Shown here one piece after another: positions 1 through 7,914 of a stretch of DNA of 52,383 nucleotides. Origin of the DNA: Anaerolineaceae bacterium (GTDB lineage: Bacteria > Chloroflexota > Anaerolineae > Aggregatilineales > Phototrophicaceae); contig WGMX01000069.1 of the NCBI GenBank assembly GCA_016124855.1, positions 1-52,383 on the forward strand, given 5' to 3'. Below the pieces are notes generated by a model. That model saw only the letters and a program-made list of their open reading frames with translations. It ran no database searches and was not told the DNA's origin. Each line of letters begins with the position of its first letter. Positions within the stretch are counted from its first letter, which is position 1. The position numbers were made by a program, and so were the translations under genes.

Positions 1-204
1 ACCAGTACGGCTTCGGCAACAGCGACGTTGACTCCGACCATTGAACCGACGTCTACGCCGACTGCAACCGAGACCTTAAGGCCTACGCTTGAACCGAGTT
101 CAACCAGTACGGCTTCGGCAACAGCGACGTTGACTCCGACGACCGAACCGACATCTACACCGACTGCAACAGCGACATTGATACCCACGCTTGAAGCGAG
201 TGCT
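1..204 (+). repeat. 102-bp tandem repeat inside Thr/Pro-rich coding region
   Basis: The stretch from base 1 (accagtacggcttcggcaac...) recurs nearly identically from base 103, giving a 102-bp period (34 codons). Shorter Thr-Pro units continue beyond it with less regularity. The period is a multiple of three, so copy-number change keeps the frame. Confidence 0.7.
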
Positions 205-1083
205 ACGAGCACGCCATCTGCCACTGCACTTCCAAGTGATACACCGGTTGTTGCTGAGGCAGCTGCCGTGTCGTCGGCGACGATTGCGGTACAGCCAACC
301 CAGACGGCAACCGTTACAGCGACTTCCAGTCCGTTACCGTTGACTAATACTGAACTGCCTTCGCCTACTAGCAGTCCAACAGTTACCTCAACAGCTACCT
401 TCACGCTTGTTCCACCGAGCCAGACCTCTGTGCCTTCTGCGACGTTTACTGCGACAGAAATACCGGCTACAGCGGTACCAAGTACCAGTACGCAACTGCC
501 GACTGCAACGAACACTGCGTTAACCGATACCGCTGCCGTTCCCACTGTGAACGTGAGCGCGACATCTACAGCTTTAGAGGAAACGCGTATCGCGGGTGCT
601 GCTAGCGCTCTGACCGGCACGCCAAGTCCAACGGGCGGTAATGTGCCGGGTGGTGGTGTTTCGCCTGAAGTATTAATTGCGGGTATCGTACTGCTGGCGA
701 TTCTTTTTTATGCATTTTTGTACTGGCGAGGCATTTCGGGTTCTGAACGTTACGCTTCGGGATTCGTGATTGAGACGTGTCCGGTCTGCCAAAAAGGACA
801 TTTGATTGTCGAGGCGCGGCAAGAACGTTTGCTTGGTATACCGCGTGCACGTCACAGTGTACGATGCAGCGAGTGCCGCTCGGTGCTGCGTGAGGTGAAT
901 GACCACCAATGGCGTTATGCTGTAGATCCGGTGGCTAACCCTGAACTATATCAGCGGTTTAACGGGCAGGTTATCGACGAGCAAACGCTAATTGATTTAT
1001 CCCATGAGCAAACGGGTATTACTGGTCATAGAGGTGCGTCTGCATCCGCTACACCGCCCGATTTTATTGATGATGACACCTAA
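1..1083 (+). CDS. Thr/Pro-rich repeat membrane protein with C-terminal zinc ribbon (5' truncated)
   Basis: The reading frame is open from base 1, so the gene begins upstream of the window; the first possible start inside it (TTG at 28) falls in the middle of a repeat and is not credible. About 210 residues of Thr/Ser/Pro/Ala-rich low-complexity sequence are followed by one membrane segment (VLIAGIVLLAILFYAFLYW, near residue 215 counted from base 28). A cytoplasmic tail follows with two Cys pairs, CPVC and CSEC, about 30 residues apart, as in a zinc ribbon. The 5' part holds a near-exact 102-bp (34-residue) tandem repeat. A glycosylated extracellular stalk is a reasonable inference. I do not recognise a named family. 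The next gene starts 23 bp downstream on the same strand. Confidence 0.7.
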   Translation, partial: TSTASATATLTPTIEPTSTPTATETLRPTLEPSSTSTASATATLTPTTEPTSTPTATATLIPTLEASATSTPSATALPSDTPVVAEAAAVSSATIAVQPTQTATVTATSSPLPLTNTELPSPTSSPTVTSTATFTLVPPSQTSVPSATFTATEIPATAVPSTSTQLPTATNTALTDTAAVPTVNVSATSTALEETRIAGAASALTGTPSPTGGNVPGGGVSPEVLIAGIVLLAILFYAFLYWRGISGSERYASGFVIETCPVCQKGHLIVEARQERLLGIPRARHSVRCSECRSVLREVNDHQWRYAVDPVANPELYQRFNGQVIDEQTLIDLSHEQTGITGHRGASASATPPDFIDDDT

Positions 1084-1106
1084 TTAACCACTAGACGAGA
1101 GAAAAG

Positions 1107-2246
1107 ATGCTGCGAAAGTCTATTTGTCTGATCGTTTTATTTGTTTTGGCTGGTTGTCAGTCCACGTCGGTCACGCCGACCACTGTCGCTGCCTTGCCGA
1201 CACCACTTACTAACCCCATTGGGGCCGCTACTGCTGTTCCCACTGCGAATCCGATTGCCAGCCGGACAGCTACTCAACCGCCAACCGCGACGTTTACACC
1301 TACATTTACGATGACTCCTTCATTAACGCCGACACTCACATTTACCCCGACGATGACGTATACGCCGAGTGATACTCCGACAGCTACATTGTCGCCTACA
1401 CCGCTGACGATTTCTTCAGCGACGCCGGGCGCCAATGTCGATGCTAACGGCACACCGATTCCCACATGGACACCGCCACCGGCTGATCCTTCGACACAAC
1501 TGGCGGATCACTATCATTTCTACCGACCAATTGGGGAAGGGGATGTGAACTATGTGGCACGAACGTATCCTTATGGCAGCACGGCAGGGGGATTACAAAT
1601 TCATCTCGGTGTTGATCTGGAAAACCCGACCGGTACGAATATCATCGCGGCGGCTGATGGCGTGGTTTACTATGCCGGTGATGATACAGGCACGCAGTTT
1701 GGGCCAACTAACACCTATTACGGAAATCTGGTTGTGATCCAACATGCGTTTAATGCGCCCGATGGCAAACCAGTTTTTAGCCTGTATGGGCATATGCAGC
1801 GGGTTGATGTCCAAACAGGGCAGGTGGTCAAGAAAGGTGATTCGTTGGGAATTGTGGGCAGTACCGGCGTTGCCTTTGGCCCGCACCTGCACTTTGAAGT
1901 CCGGCTTGGAGACGCAAATTCGTTTCATTCCACGCGCAATCCTGAATTGTGGATTTTTCCGTTTCGCAAGTTTGGGACGCTGGTAGGTCGTGTGACGGAC
2001 GCGTCTGGTACCGTTTTATTTAATGCGCCGATACAGGTTAAGTCGGTCGATATTGCCCGCTATGCTTACACTTATGCGGATACAACGGTGAACCCGGACG
2101 ATGTATTTGGTGAGAATTTTGTGATCGGCGATTTGCCTGCTAATTACTACGAAGTGAGCGTAAATGATGGTGGGCGAACCCGCTTCCGCAAGACCATTTA
2201 TATTTATCCTGATCGCAGCACATGGATTGACATCAAGCTTCAGTAA
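1107..2246 (+). CDS. M23 (LytM) family metallopeptidase lipoprotein
   Basis: Predicted zinc endopeptidase acting on peptidoglycan cross-bridges outside the membrane. A signal peptide ends in a lipobox (VLAGC, Cys17), so the protein should be a lipoprotein. Residues about 20-130 are a Thr/Pro-rich spacer, followed by the LytM domain at about 140-275. Its zinc ligands are visible as H166 and D170 (HLGVD) and H262 (HLHFE), with the accessory His229 in YGHM. The C-terminal 100 residues resemble a beta-sandwich carboxypeptidase-regulatory-like domain (GRVTDASGTVLFNAPIQV), which is inferred. All catalytic residues are intact. It begins 23 bp after the preceding gene and is probably co-transcribed. 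The Shine-Dalgarno sequence is weak (GAGAGAAAAG). Confidence 0.88.
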   Translation: MLRKSICLIVLFVLAGCQSTSVTPTTVAALPTPLTNPIGAATAVPTANPIASRTATQPPTATFTPTFTMTPSLTPTLTFTPTMTYTPSDTPTATLSPTPLTISSATPGANVDANGTPIPTWTPPPADPSTQLADHYHFYRPIGEGDVNYVARTYPYGSTAGGLQIHLGVDLENPTGTNIIAAADGVVYYAGDDTGTQFGPTNTYYGNLVVIQHAFNAPDGKPVFSLYGHMQRVDVQTGQVVKKGDSLGIVGSTGVAFGPHLHFEVRLGDANSFHSTRNPELWIFPFRKFGTLVGRVTDASGTVLFNAPIQVKSVDIARYAYTYADTTVNPDDVFGENFVIGDLPANYYEVSVNDGGRTRFRKTIYIYPDRSTWIDIKLQ

Positions 2247-2295
2247 TTTCGATAATCAGTTGTGGGCGCAAAGCCTTGTGCCCTACAATTCGCTT

Positions 2296-2447
2296 TTGCA
2301 GATTTCGCAGATTTCCCGCTGAAATGACAGGCGGGAAGCACGAGAAAAGCCGCTGAATTGACATTCCATGTCGGCGGAAAGTTCGGCTGGTGGCGCTGAA
2401 ATGGCGCAAGTGCAGCGGCATGCTCCTGTAATGCCACCGCGTGCCAA
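2296..2447 (-). repeat. 152-nt dispersed hairpin element, copy A
   Basis: Read on the minus strand, this aligns end to end with 39031-39182 on the plus strand. Both copies are 152 nt, with about four in five positions identical by eye. It includes a 7-bp stem TTCCCGC/GCGGGAA (2313-2319 with 2331-2337) around an 11-nt loop. The same stem and loop length occur in the other copy although the loop sequence differs. A unit close to TGTCATTTCAGCGG occurs three times. No coding potential is convincing. It could be a structured RNA, a MITE-like element or a REP-like repeat. Confidence 0.7.
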
Positions 2448-2818
2448 TATTGGCATTTGCATGGCGGACTTGAGGGGGAAATCCGCCGAAAATGCAAAGA
2501 CGGAGAAGGTTTTAACACAGCCCTAAAGGAGGCTTCGCACAGGCACTAAGACCCAAAGACACAGAGAACATGATATAGGGTGTAACTCACAAATAAATTT
2601 GCTTCTATACCCAGTTTAGCAAAGAAAAAGACGCAACGGGTTACATTTTGGAAGAACATTTTGTAACTGTTTCGAGGGTTTGACATAAACGAAATTGAGT
2701 GAAAACAACGTTGCCTACAGTTAGTGTTTGGTTGGGTAATGGTTTGTGGTCAAACTTGAATTAAACCTTTTTAATATAAAGTTATGATTGATGGGTTAAG
2801 GCAAGGGGGTTGCTATCA

Positions 2819-2839
2819 GGGCTTGCCAGCGACAAGCCC
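2819..2839. repeat. Short hairpin (GGGCTTG/CAAGCCC)
   Basis: A perfect 7-bp inverted repeat with a 7-nt loop, followed by CCTACG. It resembles the CAAGCCCCTACG-type intergenic repeats seen in many bacterial genomes; that resemblance is from memory. Confidence 0.5.
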
Positions 2840-2870
2840 CTACGGAAATGCGATTATAGGGATTGTGATG

Positions 2871-2894
2871 AGAGCGACCTCGCAAGGTCGCTCT
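2871..2894. terminator. Strong hairpin, terminator-like on the + strand
   Basis: A perfect 10-bp inverted repeat, AGAGCGACCT and AGGTCGCTCT, around a 4-nt loop CGCA. On the plus strand it is followed by ATTTTG; on the minus strand there is no T tract. It lies 18 nt past the stop of the substrate-binding protein gene and could end transcription from the plus side. It also looks like a member of a dispersed hairpin repeat family. Confidence 0.5.
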
Positions 2895-2912
2895 ATTTTG
2901 GGGTCAGTGGGT

Positions 2913-4763
2913 TTAGGGACATCCCGCCTTATTCAAAAAGTAGATGGCTTGACGTACGTTATCAGTTTCGTTGTTTTCGAAAATGGCGTTGGTGCTGTCG
3001 ACGGTCATAATCAGTAGATGGTTTTCGTTGTAGTAGGTGCTGACCGTTAGCGGAATTGGCCCGACGTTGACGGTTTGGCCGGGAGCCAGCGACGGGAAGG
3101 CCGCGGTGGTGCCGGTTTGGAAGGCATTGTCAGCCTGACGGTAATCGTTGACTGATATGGTTCCGCCGGGGGTAATGGAGCTTCCAAGATTTGCGACATC
3201 CATAAACACGTTAAATGTTTCGGCGCAGTTGGGTGAGCCGGGAACGAAGCTGAAATTTCCGGCAACCAGATTTACGGTACTGAAGGGTGTCGCCGTAACA
3301 GGGAGCGGAGTCGGGCTTGGCGGCGGAGTTGGTGTGGGGGGCGGGTTAATAATCGGTACTGTCTGTATATTGCCAAAGACATCTAGCAAGTAGGTTGCCA
3401 ACCAACCTTGCTGCCCTCGGAAATTGATAACCACCCACGCATTGTCGCCTGTAGCGCCGATGACCTGATATTGTTCGTCTTTGCTGACCTGCCCGATGAC
3501 ATCATAGGCCGTGCTCGGGCCTGTACGAACATTTTGCTTAGCCTGTTTGACGGTGATGACTACGCCTTGAGGTGTAGCCGTTGCCTCGACTGTGGGTTCA
3601 AGTGTTGGTAATACCGGAAGATTAATATCCAAACGCTGGCTGCCAGCAAAACGAGCAAGGATTTGTGGTGATCCATACTCGCCATACTGCACGACCGCTA
3701 CGTTGTCGCTGGTCTCGCCTTTTTGCAGTTGGGCAGGTCGCAATGTACCCTGTACACCTGCGACATTATCCAATTGTGTGAGATTGGTTTGCAGTTCACC
3801 GGGACGATTAATGGCAGCACTCAGAAGGGTAATTGAATCATAACTTGCGGCCTCAATCGGGCCGGGAAGTTTGCCATAGAGTTGTATATATTTATCACGG
3901 AACAGACGTCCGTTGGCATCTTCAGCCGTGAAGGGCCACGTTATGGACGCAAACGTACCGTCGATATACTTTCCAGCAGCGATTTGGAATGCGCCATTAT
4001 CGGCCTGATTGTAGACGAATTGACCTTGAAATCCGGCTGCACGTAGGTCGGAAAGTAGTTTTCCGGCGCGCTGCGGATCTCCGTACGCTACGACCGCCTC
4101 AATATTATTCGAGTTGATTTGTTGGACAGCCTGTGTGATGGCATTGTCAGATTGCACTTGGAGCGCAAGCTGGGGTGTAATGCTGAGACTCGTGAGGCTG
4201 ATGGTGAAACCAACGACACCGGCGGAAGTCTCAAGCTCGTTATCGAGTTGTGCAGTCGCAATGCGTTTGAGGTTGTAGTCAGTCGTCAGAACATTGGCAA
4301 GGGCACGACCCTGTAAAAGCTGAGCAGCGCGGGTACGAAATATCCGACCAGATTGGTCATCGGTCAATGTTGTGTCGCCATCGGCGGGTGTTAGCACAGG
4401 AACACTTAAGGCTTGCAAGGCGGGTAGATTATCTTTTACATTGCTATCTGACTCAGGGCCTAAAACAGCGATCAGGCTTGCGTCGCGAAGGCTGGCAATG
4501 GTATTGGTTACATTTGTGCCAGCGATAGGCTGAATGATGAGTTCAAGCTGGAACTGTGTGCCGTCTGCACCGCGTACGCCACCGGCAGCGTTTATGTCAT
4601 GTACGGCAAGCCGTGCGCCATTGGCGATGGGTCCCTGCTGATCATCCAGCACGCCGATGCGGAAAACCGGCGCCGATTGACCGTAGGCTAAATTAAAGCT
4701 TAGCAGTGTTAGGAGGGTTAGGCTAATAAAGCCCGCAATAAAATGAGTCTTTAGTTTGTACAT
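2913..4763 (-). CDS. Secreted substrate-binding protein with SH3b and CARDB-like domains
   Basis: A type I periplasmic-binding (LivK/amino-acid-receptor) fold at about residues 30-390, beginning after a signal peptide (cleavage near AYG-QS, no lipobox Cys). A bacterial SH3 domain follows at about 405-470 (NVRTGPSTAYDVIGQV, QQGWLATYLL), then a Pro/Thr linker, then a CARDB-like beta domain (NLVAGNFSFVPG through ENNETDNVRQAIYF). The start is set at 4763 because AAGGAG lies 7 nt upstream; a longer frame to 4832 has no such site. No permease or ATPase gene is nearby, so a transport role is not supported here. A surface-anchored sensor or binding protein is equally possible. The ligand is unknown. 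Confidence 0.82.
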   Translation of the reverse strand: MYKLKTHFIAGFISLTLLTLLSFNLAYGQSAPVFRIGVLDDQQGPIANGARLAVHDINAAGGVRGADGTQFQLELIIQPIAGTNVTNTIASLRDASLIAVLGPESDSNVKDNLPALQALSVPVLTPADGDTTLTDDQSGRIFRTRAAQLLQGRALANVLTTDYNLKRIATAQLDNELETSAGVVGFTISLTSLSITPQLALQVQSDNAITQAVQQINSNNIEAVVAYGDPQRAGKLLSDLRAAGFQGQFVYNQADNGAFQIAAGKYIDGTFASITWPFTAEDANGRLFRDKYIQLYGKLPGPIEAASYDSITLLSAAINRPGELQTNLTQLDNVAGVQGTLRPAQLQKGETSDNVAVVQYGEYGSPQILARFAGSQRLDINLPVLPTLEPTVEATATPQGVVITVKQAKQNVRTGPSTAYDVIGQVSKDEQYQVIGATGDNAWVVINFRGQQGWLATYLLDVFGNIQTVPIINPPPTPTPPPSPTPLPVTATPFSTVNLVAGNFSFVPGSPNCAETFNVFMDVANLGSSITPGGTISVNDYRQADNAFQTGTTAAFPSLAPGQTVNVGPIPLTVSTYYNENHLLIMTVDSTNAIFENNETDNVRQAIYFLNKAGCP

Positions 4764-4940
4764 AGGACACTCCTTAATCTGCAAATAAATTGATTGTAAT
4801 CTAGATTGTAGCAGACTACATGGGCTAACCAACCTATGTTCCGCCTCCGTCTTTGCACCAAATCTTGATTTTCATCATGTATCTTACTATACTGACTTTT
4901 CACGCTTGTAGGCTGGATTATGATGGGATAATAGTAAGTT

Positions 4941-5777
4941 ATGCAACGCGAACGTGTTGCCGATGATATTTACGTCTTTACGAGTGATTTATACGTGCAG
5001 GTAACGGCGGGCGTTATTATGACCAGCGAAGGCGCTGTTGTCATAGATACGCTTGCTTATCCAGAAGAAACGTTATTGATGAAGCGTTTTATTGAGGCGC
5101 GTCTGGGTACTACTGTGCGTTATGTGATTAACACCCACTTTCACGCTGACCATACGACTGGAACGTGTTTTTTCAAAGGTGCGCGTGTAATTTCCCACGC
5201 GTTGTGCCGGGAACTGCTGGATACGCGCGGTCGAAGCAGCCTTGAAAAATCCAAAGCGGCCAATGAAATGCGGGATGTGGAACTGGTTTTGCCCGATATT
5301 GTGTTTTCTGGTGGGTCGTTCACGCTGCATATCGGCAATAAGACCTTCCAATTTTGGTCAACGCCGGGACATAGTATTGATTCGATTGTGTGCCTTGTGA
5401 AAGAAGATCGGGTACTTTTTGCCGCGGATACGCTGATGCCCATTCCTTATTTCGTAGACGGCAACTTTGATGATTTTGTAGCTTCTCTCACCGGTCTTCG
5501 TAACGGTAATTTCGAAAATGTCATTCAAGGGCATGGCGAAATTATTTTGAGGGGCGAAGTTGAAGAGAAGATTCAGACCGATATAGACTATCTTTTCAAG
5601 CTGCGCACAGCCGTTGATGCCGCGCTTGCCAATCCGTTCCCTGACGCCGCGCTTGAAGCGATTGACATTGAAAGCTGTGGCAAAAGTCGTATTTTATTGA
5701 ACGGCGCAATCTCGCAATTGCACCGTCAGAATGTACTTACACTGGCGGCACAGCGGCGAGAGCTTGTTCAACTTTAA
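4941..5777 (+). CDS. MBL-fold metallo-hydrolase
   Basis: Metallo-beta-lactamase-fold hydrolase, 278 residues, with the metal motif HFHADH at residues 66-71, a later STPGHS His, the Asp in LFAADTLMP and a final GHGE His. The full di-metal ligand set appears present. The substrate cannot be named. There is no signal peptide, so it is likely cytoplasmic. It is divergent from the substrate-binding protein gene. A -10-like GATAAT (4927-4932) lies only 8 nt before the ATG and there is no clear Shine-Dalgarno, which hints at a leaderless or near-leaderless mRNA. greA follows 55 bp downstream. Confidence 0.85.
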   Translation: MQRERVADDIYVFTSDLYVQVTAGVIMTSEGAVVIDTLAYPEETLLMKRFIEARLGTTVRYVINTHFHADHTTGTCFFKGARVISHALCRELLDTRGRSSLEKSKAANEMRDVELVLPDIVFSGGSFTLHIGNKTFQFWSTPGHSIDSIVCLVKEDRVLFAADTLMPIPYFVDGNFDDFVASLTGLRNGNFENVIQGHGEIILRGEVEEKIQTDIDYLFKLRTAVDAALANPFPDAALEAIDIESCGKSRILLNGAISQLHRQNVLTLAAQRRELVQL

Positions 5778-5832
5778 TTATTTCGTAGTTGTCGATTGAT
5801 CAGAATATTGTGCGAAGAATAGGTGAATTAAC

Positions 5833-6300
5833 ATGACCGAAGGTTCTTACTTAACTCCTGAAGGCGCAGAAGAACTGCGACGTGAACTGGATGAATTGGT
5901 AAACGTCAAACGGGTTGAACTGGCAAAAAAATTGAAGGCCGCTGTGGCTGAAGGCGATCTTAAAGAAAATGCCGATTATCATGATGCGAAAGAACAGCAG
6001 GCATTTCTTGAGGGGCGCATCCAATATCTCGAAAACATTCTGCGGGTCAGCAAAATCATCGAGAATACAGGCAAGACGGATGAAGTTCGGTTAGGGTCTG
6101 TGGTCACGATAGTCGAAGAAGGCGCGGACGAAGACGAGGTCTATTCGATTGTCGGGGCGGCAGAAGCAAATCCCCGTGAGGGCAAAATTTCCCACGAAAG
6201 TCCGATTGGTGCGGCACTGTTGGGGCATCGTAAAGGGGATAAAGTTCGCGCCCAAACTCCCGGCGGCGACATGATTTTTAAGATCAAGTCGATCAAGTAA
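5833..6300 (+). CDS. greA: Transcription elongation factor GreA
   Basis: Rescues backtracked RNA polymerase by stimulating cleavage of the nascent RNA 3' end. At 155 residues it has the normal GreA length. The N-terminal coiled coil (about 1-75) carries the loop motif GDLKENADYHDAKE with the acidic tip residues. The C-terminal FKBP-like domain (about 80-155) contains SPIGAALLGHRKGD. AGGTGA lies 7-8 nt before the ATG. A bidirectional terminator follows at 6402. Confidence 0.96.
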   Translation: MTEGSYLTPEGAEELRRELDELVNVKRVELAKKLKAAVAEGDLKENADYHDAKEQQAFLEGRIQYLENILRVSKIIENTGKTDEVRLGSVVTIVEEGADEDEVYSIVGAAEANPREGKISHESPIGAALLGHRKGDKVRAQTPGGDMIFKIKSIK

Positions 6301-6331
6301 ACGTCAGTACGGCGCTCAAGAGAAATACCTG

Positions 6332-6351
6332 TGAACCGCAGAGATGCAGAG
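6332..6351 (+). repeat. Fragment of a common dispersed repeat (ACCGCAGAGA type)
   Basis: The sequence GAACCGCAGAGATGCAGAGT matches the ACCGCAGAGACGCAGAG-like short repeat known from intergenic DNA of many bacteria. Related fragments appear near 2540-2570 and 38930-38998. Confidence 0.4.
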
Positions 6352-6401
6352 TGAGTTTATTCGGCCTTCTCTAGTAGCCTCTAAACCATAACCTCAAATA
6401 A

Positions 6402-6431
6402 AACGCCCCATTGATCATTTGATGGGGCGTT
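6402..6431. terminator. Bidirectional terminator between greA and the 6450 gene
   Basis: A perfect 10-bp stem AACGCCCCAT/ATGGGGCGTT (with one extra base by the loop) around a 10-nt loop. T-rich sequence follows on both strands (CTTGTTTGT on plus, TTATTTGA on minus). It separates two convergent genes. Confidence 0.85.
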
Positions 6432-6449
6432 CTTGTTTGTATTTGTTGC

Positions 6450-7826
6450 TCAGTTGACCGGTGTGAAATCTCCACTGCCGCCAAAGATGTCGTCATCGGT
6501 TTGTTTGGCTGGCGGAAGCGGTTGCACCGGCGGCTGCCTTTGTGGAACTGGCGCAGGCGAAGGGTTAAATGATGGTGCAGGACGTGGTGGCGGCGCTGCA
6601 AAGGGTGATGGCGCTGCCTGCTGTGGCGGTGGTGAGTAAACCGGCGCGGCAGCTTGTTGTGGGGGCGCATACGTTGGTGCACTGACAGCAGGTGGCGGAG
6701 CATAGGCTGGTACGGCAGCTACCGGAACGGCTGCGGGCGCGGCGACGGTTCCGGCTGCCGGCGTTTTACGCCATGCTTGAATTTCCAGAGTCATTTTATC
6801 GAAGTAACTATTGGGTGGCAGCGGTCCAGTACCATACGCCATATCGACGACACGGGCTTGAAGACGGAGCGTATTGGTTTCGAGCGTCGCGACAGCACCG
6901 GGCTTGACGAGCACCAATTCGCCTTTTGCGGCCAGTTTGCTGCGTGTTGCCGGATCATTGAAGGCGTGTTCCGAGACAAAGACGGTAGTCAGAGTACGGA
7001 CAAAATCTTCTTTGTCAAACAACCAGACTTCAATGGCGGTTACCTTTTCAGGCTGTCCAGCACCGATGGTTTCGGAGATGACGGCACCACATTCGCCTAA
7101 GAATTCATCATCTTTCGATGCATCCTCAATGCTGAAGGAGTCATCATAGGCGCGTCCGGGTGTGTAAATGGACACGTGGCGCACAACGGGCGGACCGAGA
7201 TCTGAAGCTGGGGCAGCGCTGGCATCCTTCGCGAGTTGATCACGTATTTGCCGCGCTTGTTGAATATCTTGAATTTTGCCTGCGCCTGCGGCATCTGTGC
7301 CCTGTGCGCCGCGAATTCTTTTGCGGATCGGGTCAATCAGAAGTGGGTTGATGTAAAAGCCGAACAACAGTGATCCGATTACAAATACTAAGGCGACCAC
7401 AATTGTACCCACAATCCATGGTCGGATCTGTACGAAAAGCGAAGGCTCTGCCGGTGTTGGCGGCGCAGTTGCTTCGGCCTGTGTGGCTAAATCGGTGAGT
7501 TGGGTGAGGCCTAAGCGATTCACGATTTCGAGCGGGTGATCGACCTTATCCAGCGAGTCAATAATACCCTGCCTGAATTCGTCGGTAATGACCGATTTTG
7601 AGTTGGCGTAATCGTAACGATCAGCAACCAAGCGAACCCATTCGTCCTGCCAACTTTGACCTAAGGTTCGCGGGTCAGAGTCATAGAAAACCACAGGGTC
7701 AATCGCATATGACCAGAACAAGCCGATCAAGAATGCGATGACTACTGTGAGGATTAACCCCGGCTTCGGAACATAGGTTTTTATGACCGGCCACAAACCG
7801 ATCAGGGTATCTTTGATCTTACCCAT
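6450..7826 (-). CDS. Membrane protein with Pro/Ala-rich tail, unknown function
   Basis: 458 residues. The first membrane segment is near 24-42 (LILTVVIAFLIGLFWSYAI) and the second near 133-157, with an extracellular loop of about 90 residues between them. A soluble domain follows (about 190-365), then a Pro/Ala/Gln-rich tail ending in a short acidic stretch (TDDDIFGGSG). I recognise no catalytic motif or named family. A -10-like TACAAT (7875-7880) lies upstream. It is the last gene before the terminator at 6402. Confidence 0.75.
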   Translation of the reverse strand: MGKIKDTLIGLWPVIKTYVPKPGLILTVVIAFLIGLFWSYAIDPVVFYDSDPRTLGQSWQDEWVRLVADRYDYANSKSVITDEFRQGIIDSLDKVDHPLEIVNRLGLTQLTDLATQAEATAPPTPAEPSLFVQIRPWIVGTIVVALVFVIGSLLFGFYINPLLIDPIRKRIRGAQGTDAAGAGKIQDIQQARQIRDQLAKDASAAPASDLGPPVVRHVSIYTPGRAYDDSFSIEDASKDDEFLGECGAVISETIGAGQPEKVTAIEVWLFDKEDFVRTLTTVFVSEHAFNDPATRSKLAAKGELVLVKPGAVATLETNTLRLQARVVDMAYGTGPLPPNSYFDKMTLEIQAWRKTPAAGTVAAPAAVPVAAVPAYAPPPAVSAPTYAPPQQAAAPVYSPPPQQAAPSPFAAPPPRPAPSFNPSPAPVPQRQPPVQPLPPAKQTDDDIFGGSGDFTPVN

Positions 7827-7914
7827 CGTGATGCCTTTCGTTTTTCAGAAGTGCGCCAATTTGCATCTAGACCTATTGTACCGGAATTCTTGTTTTTAGG
7901 ACAAACAACTATCC

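Larger units (their letters stand above)
2247..2912. other. 666-bp intergenic region carrying repeat elements
   Basis: This lies between the 3' ends of two convergent genes, and I see no credible gene in it. It holds a 152-nt hairpin element (2296-2447) with a second copy near 39.1 kb, a fragment resembling the CTTTGTGTCTTTG-type repeat common in bacterial intergenic DNA (about 2538-2570), an AT-rich stretch (2580-2790) in which I see nothing defined, and two short hairpins (2819-2839 and 2871-2894). Confidence 0.6.

Noticed and set aside
1..204. Tandem repeat considered as a CRISPR array
   Set aside because: Repeats are directly adjacent, in frame, 102 bp long and encode Thr/Pro-rich protein; there are no spacers and no cas genes.
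2240..2518. Minus-strand open frame of about 92 codons
   Set aside because: It lies over the 152-nt hairpin element, has no ribosome site and no recognisable protein sequence; the other copy does not keep the frame.
2784..3017. Plus-strand open frame of about 77 codons
   Set aside because: It runs through two hairpin repeats and into the 3' end of the opposite gene, with no homology.
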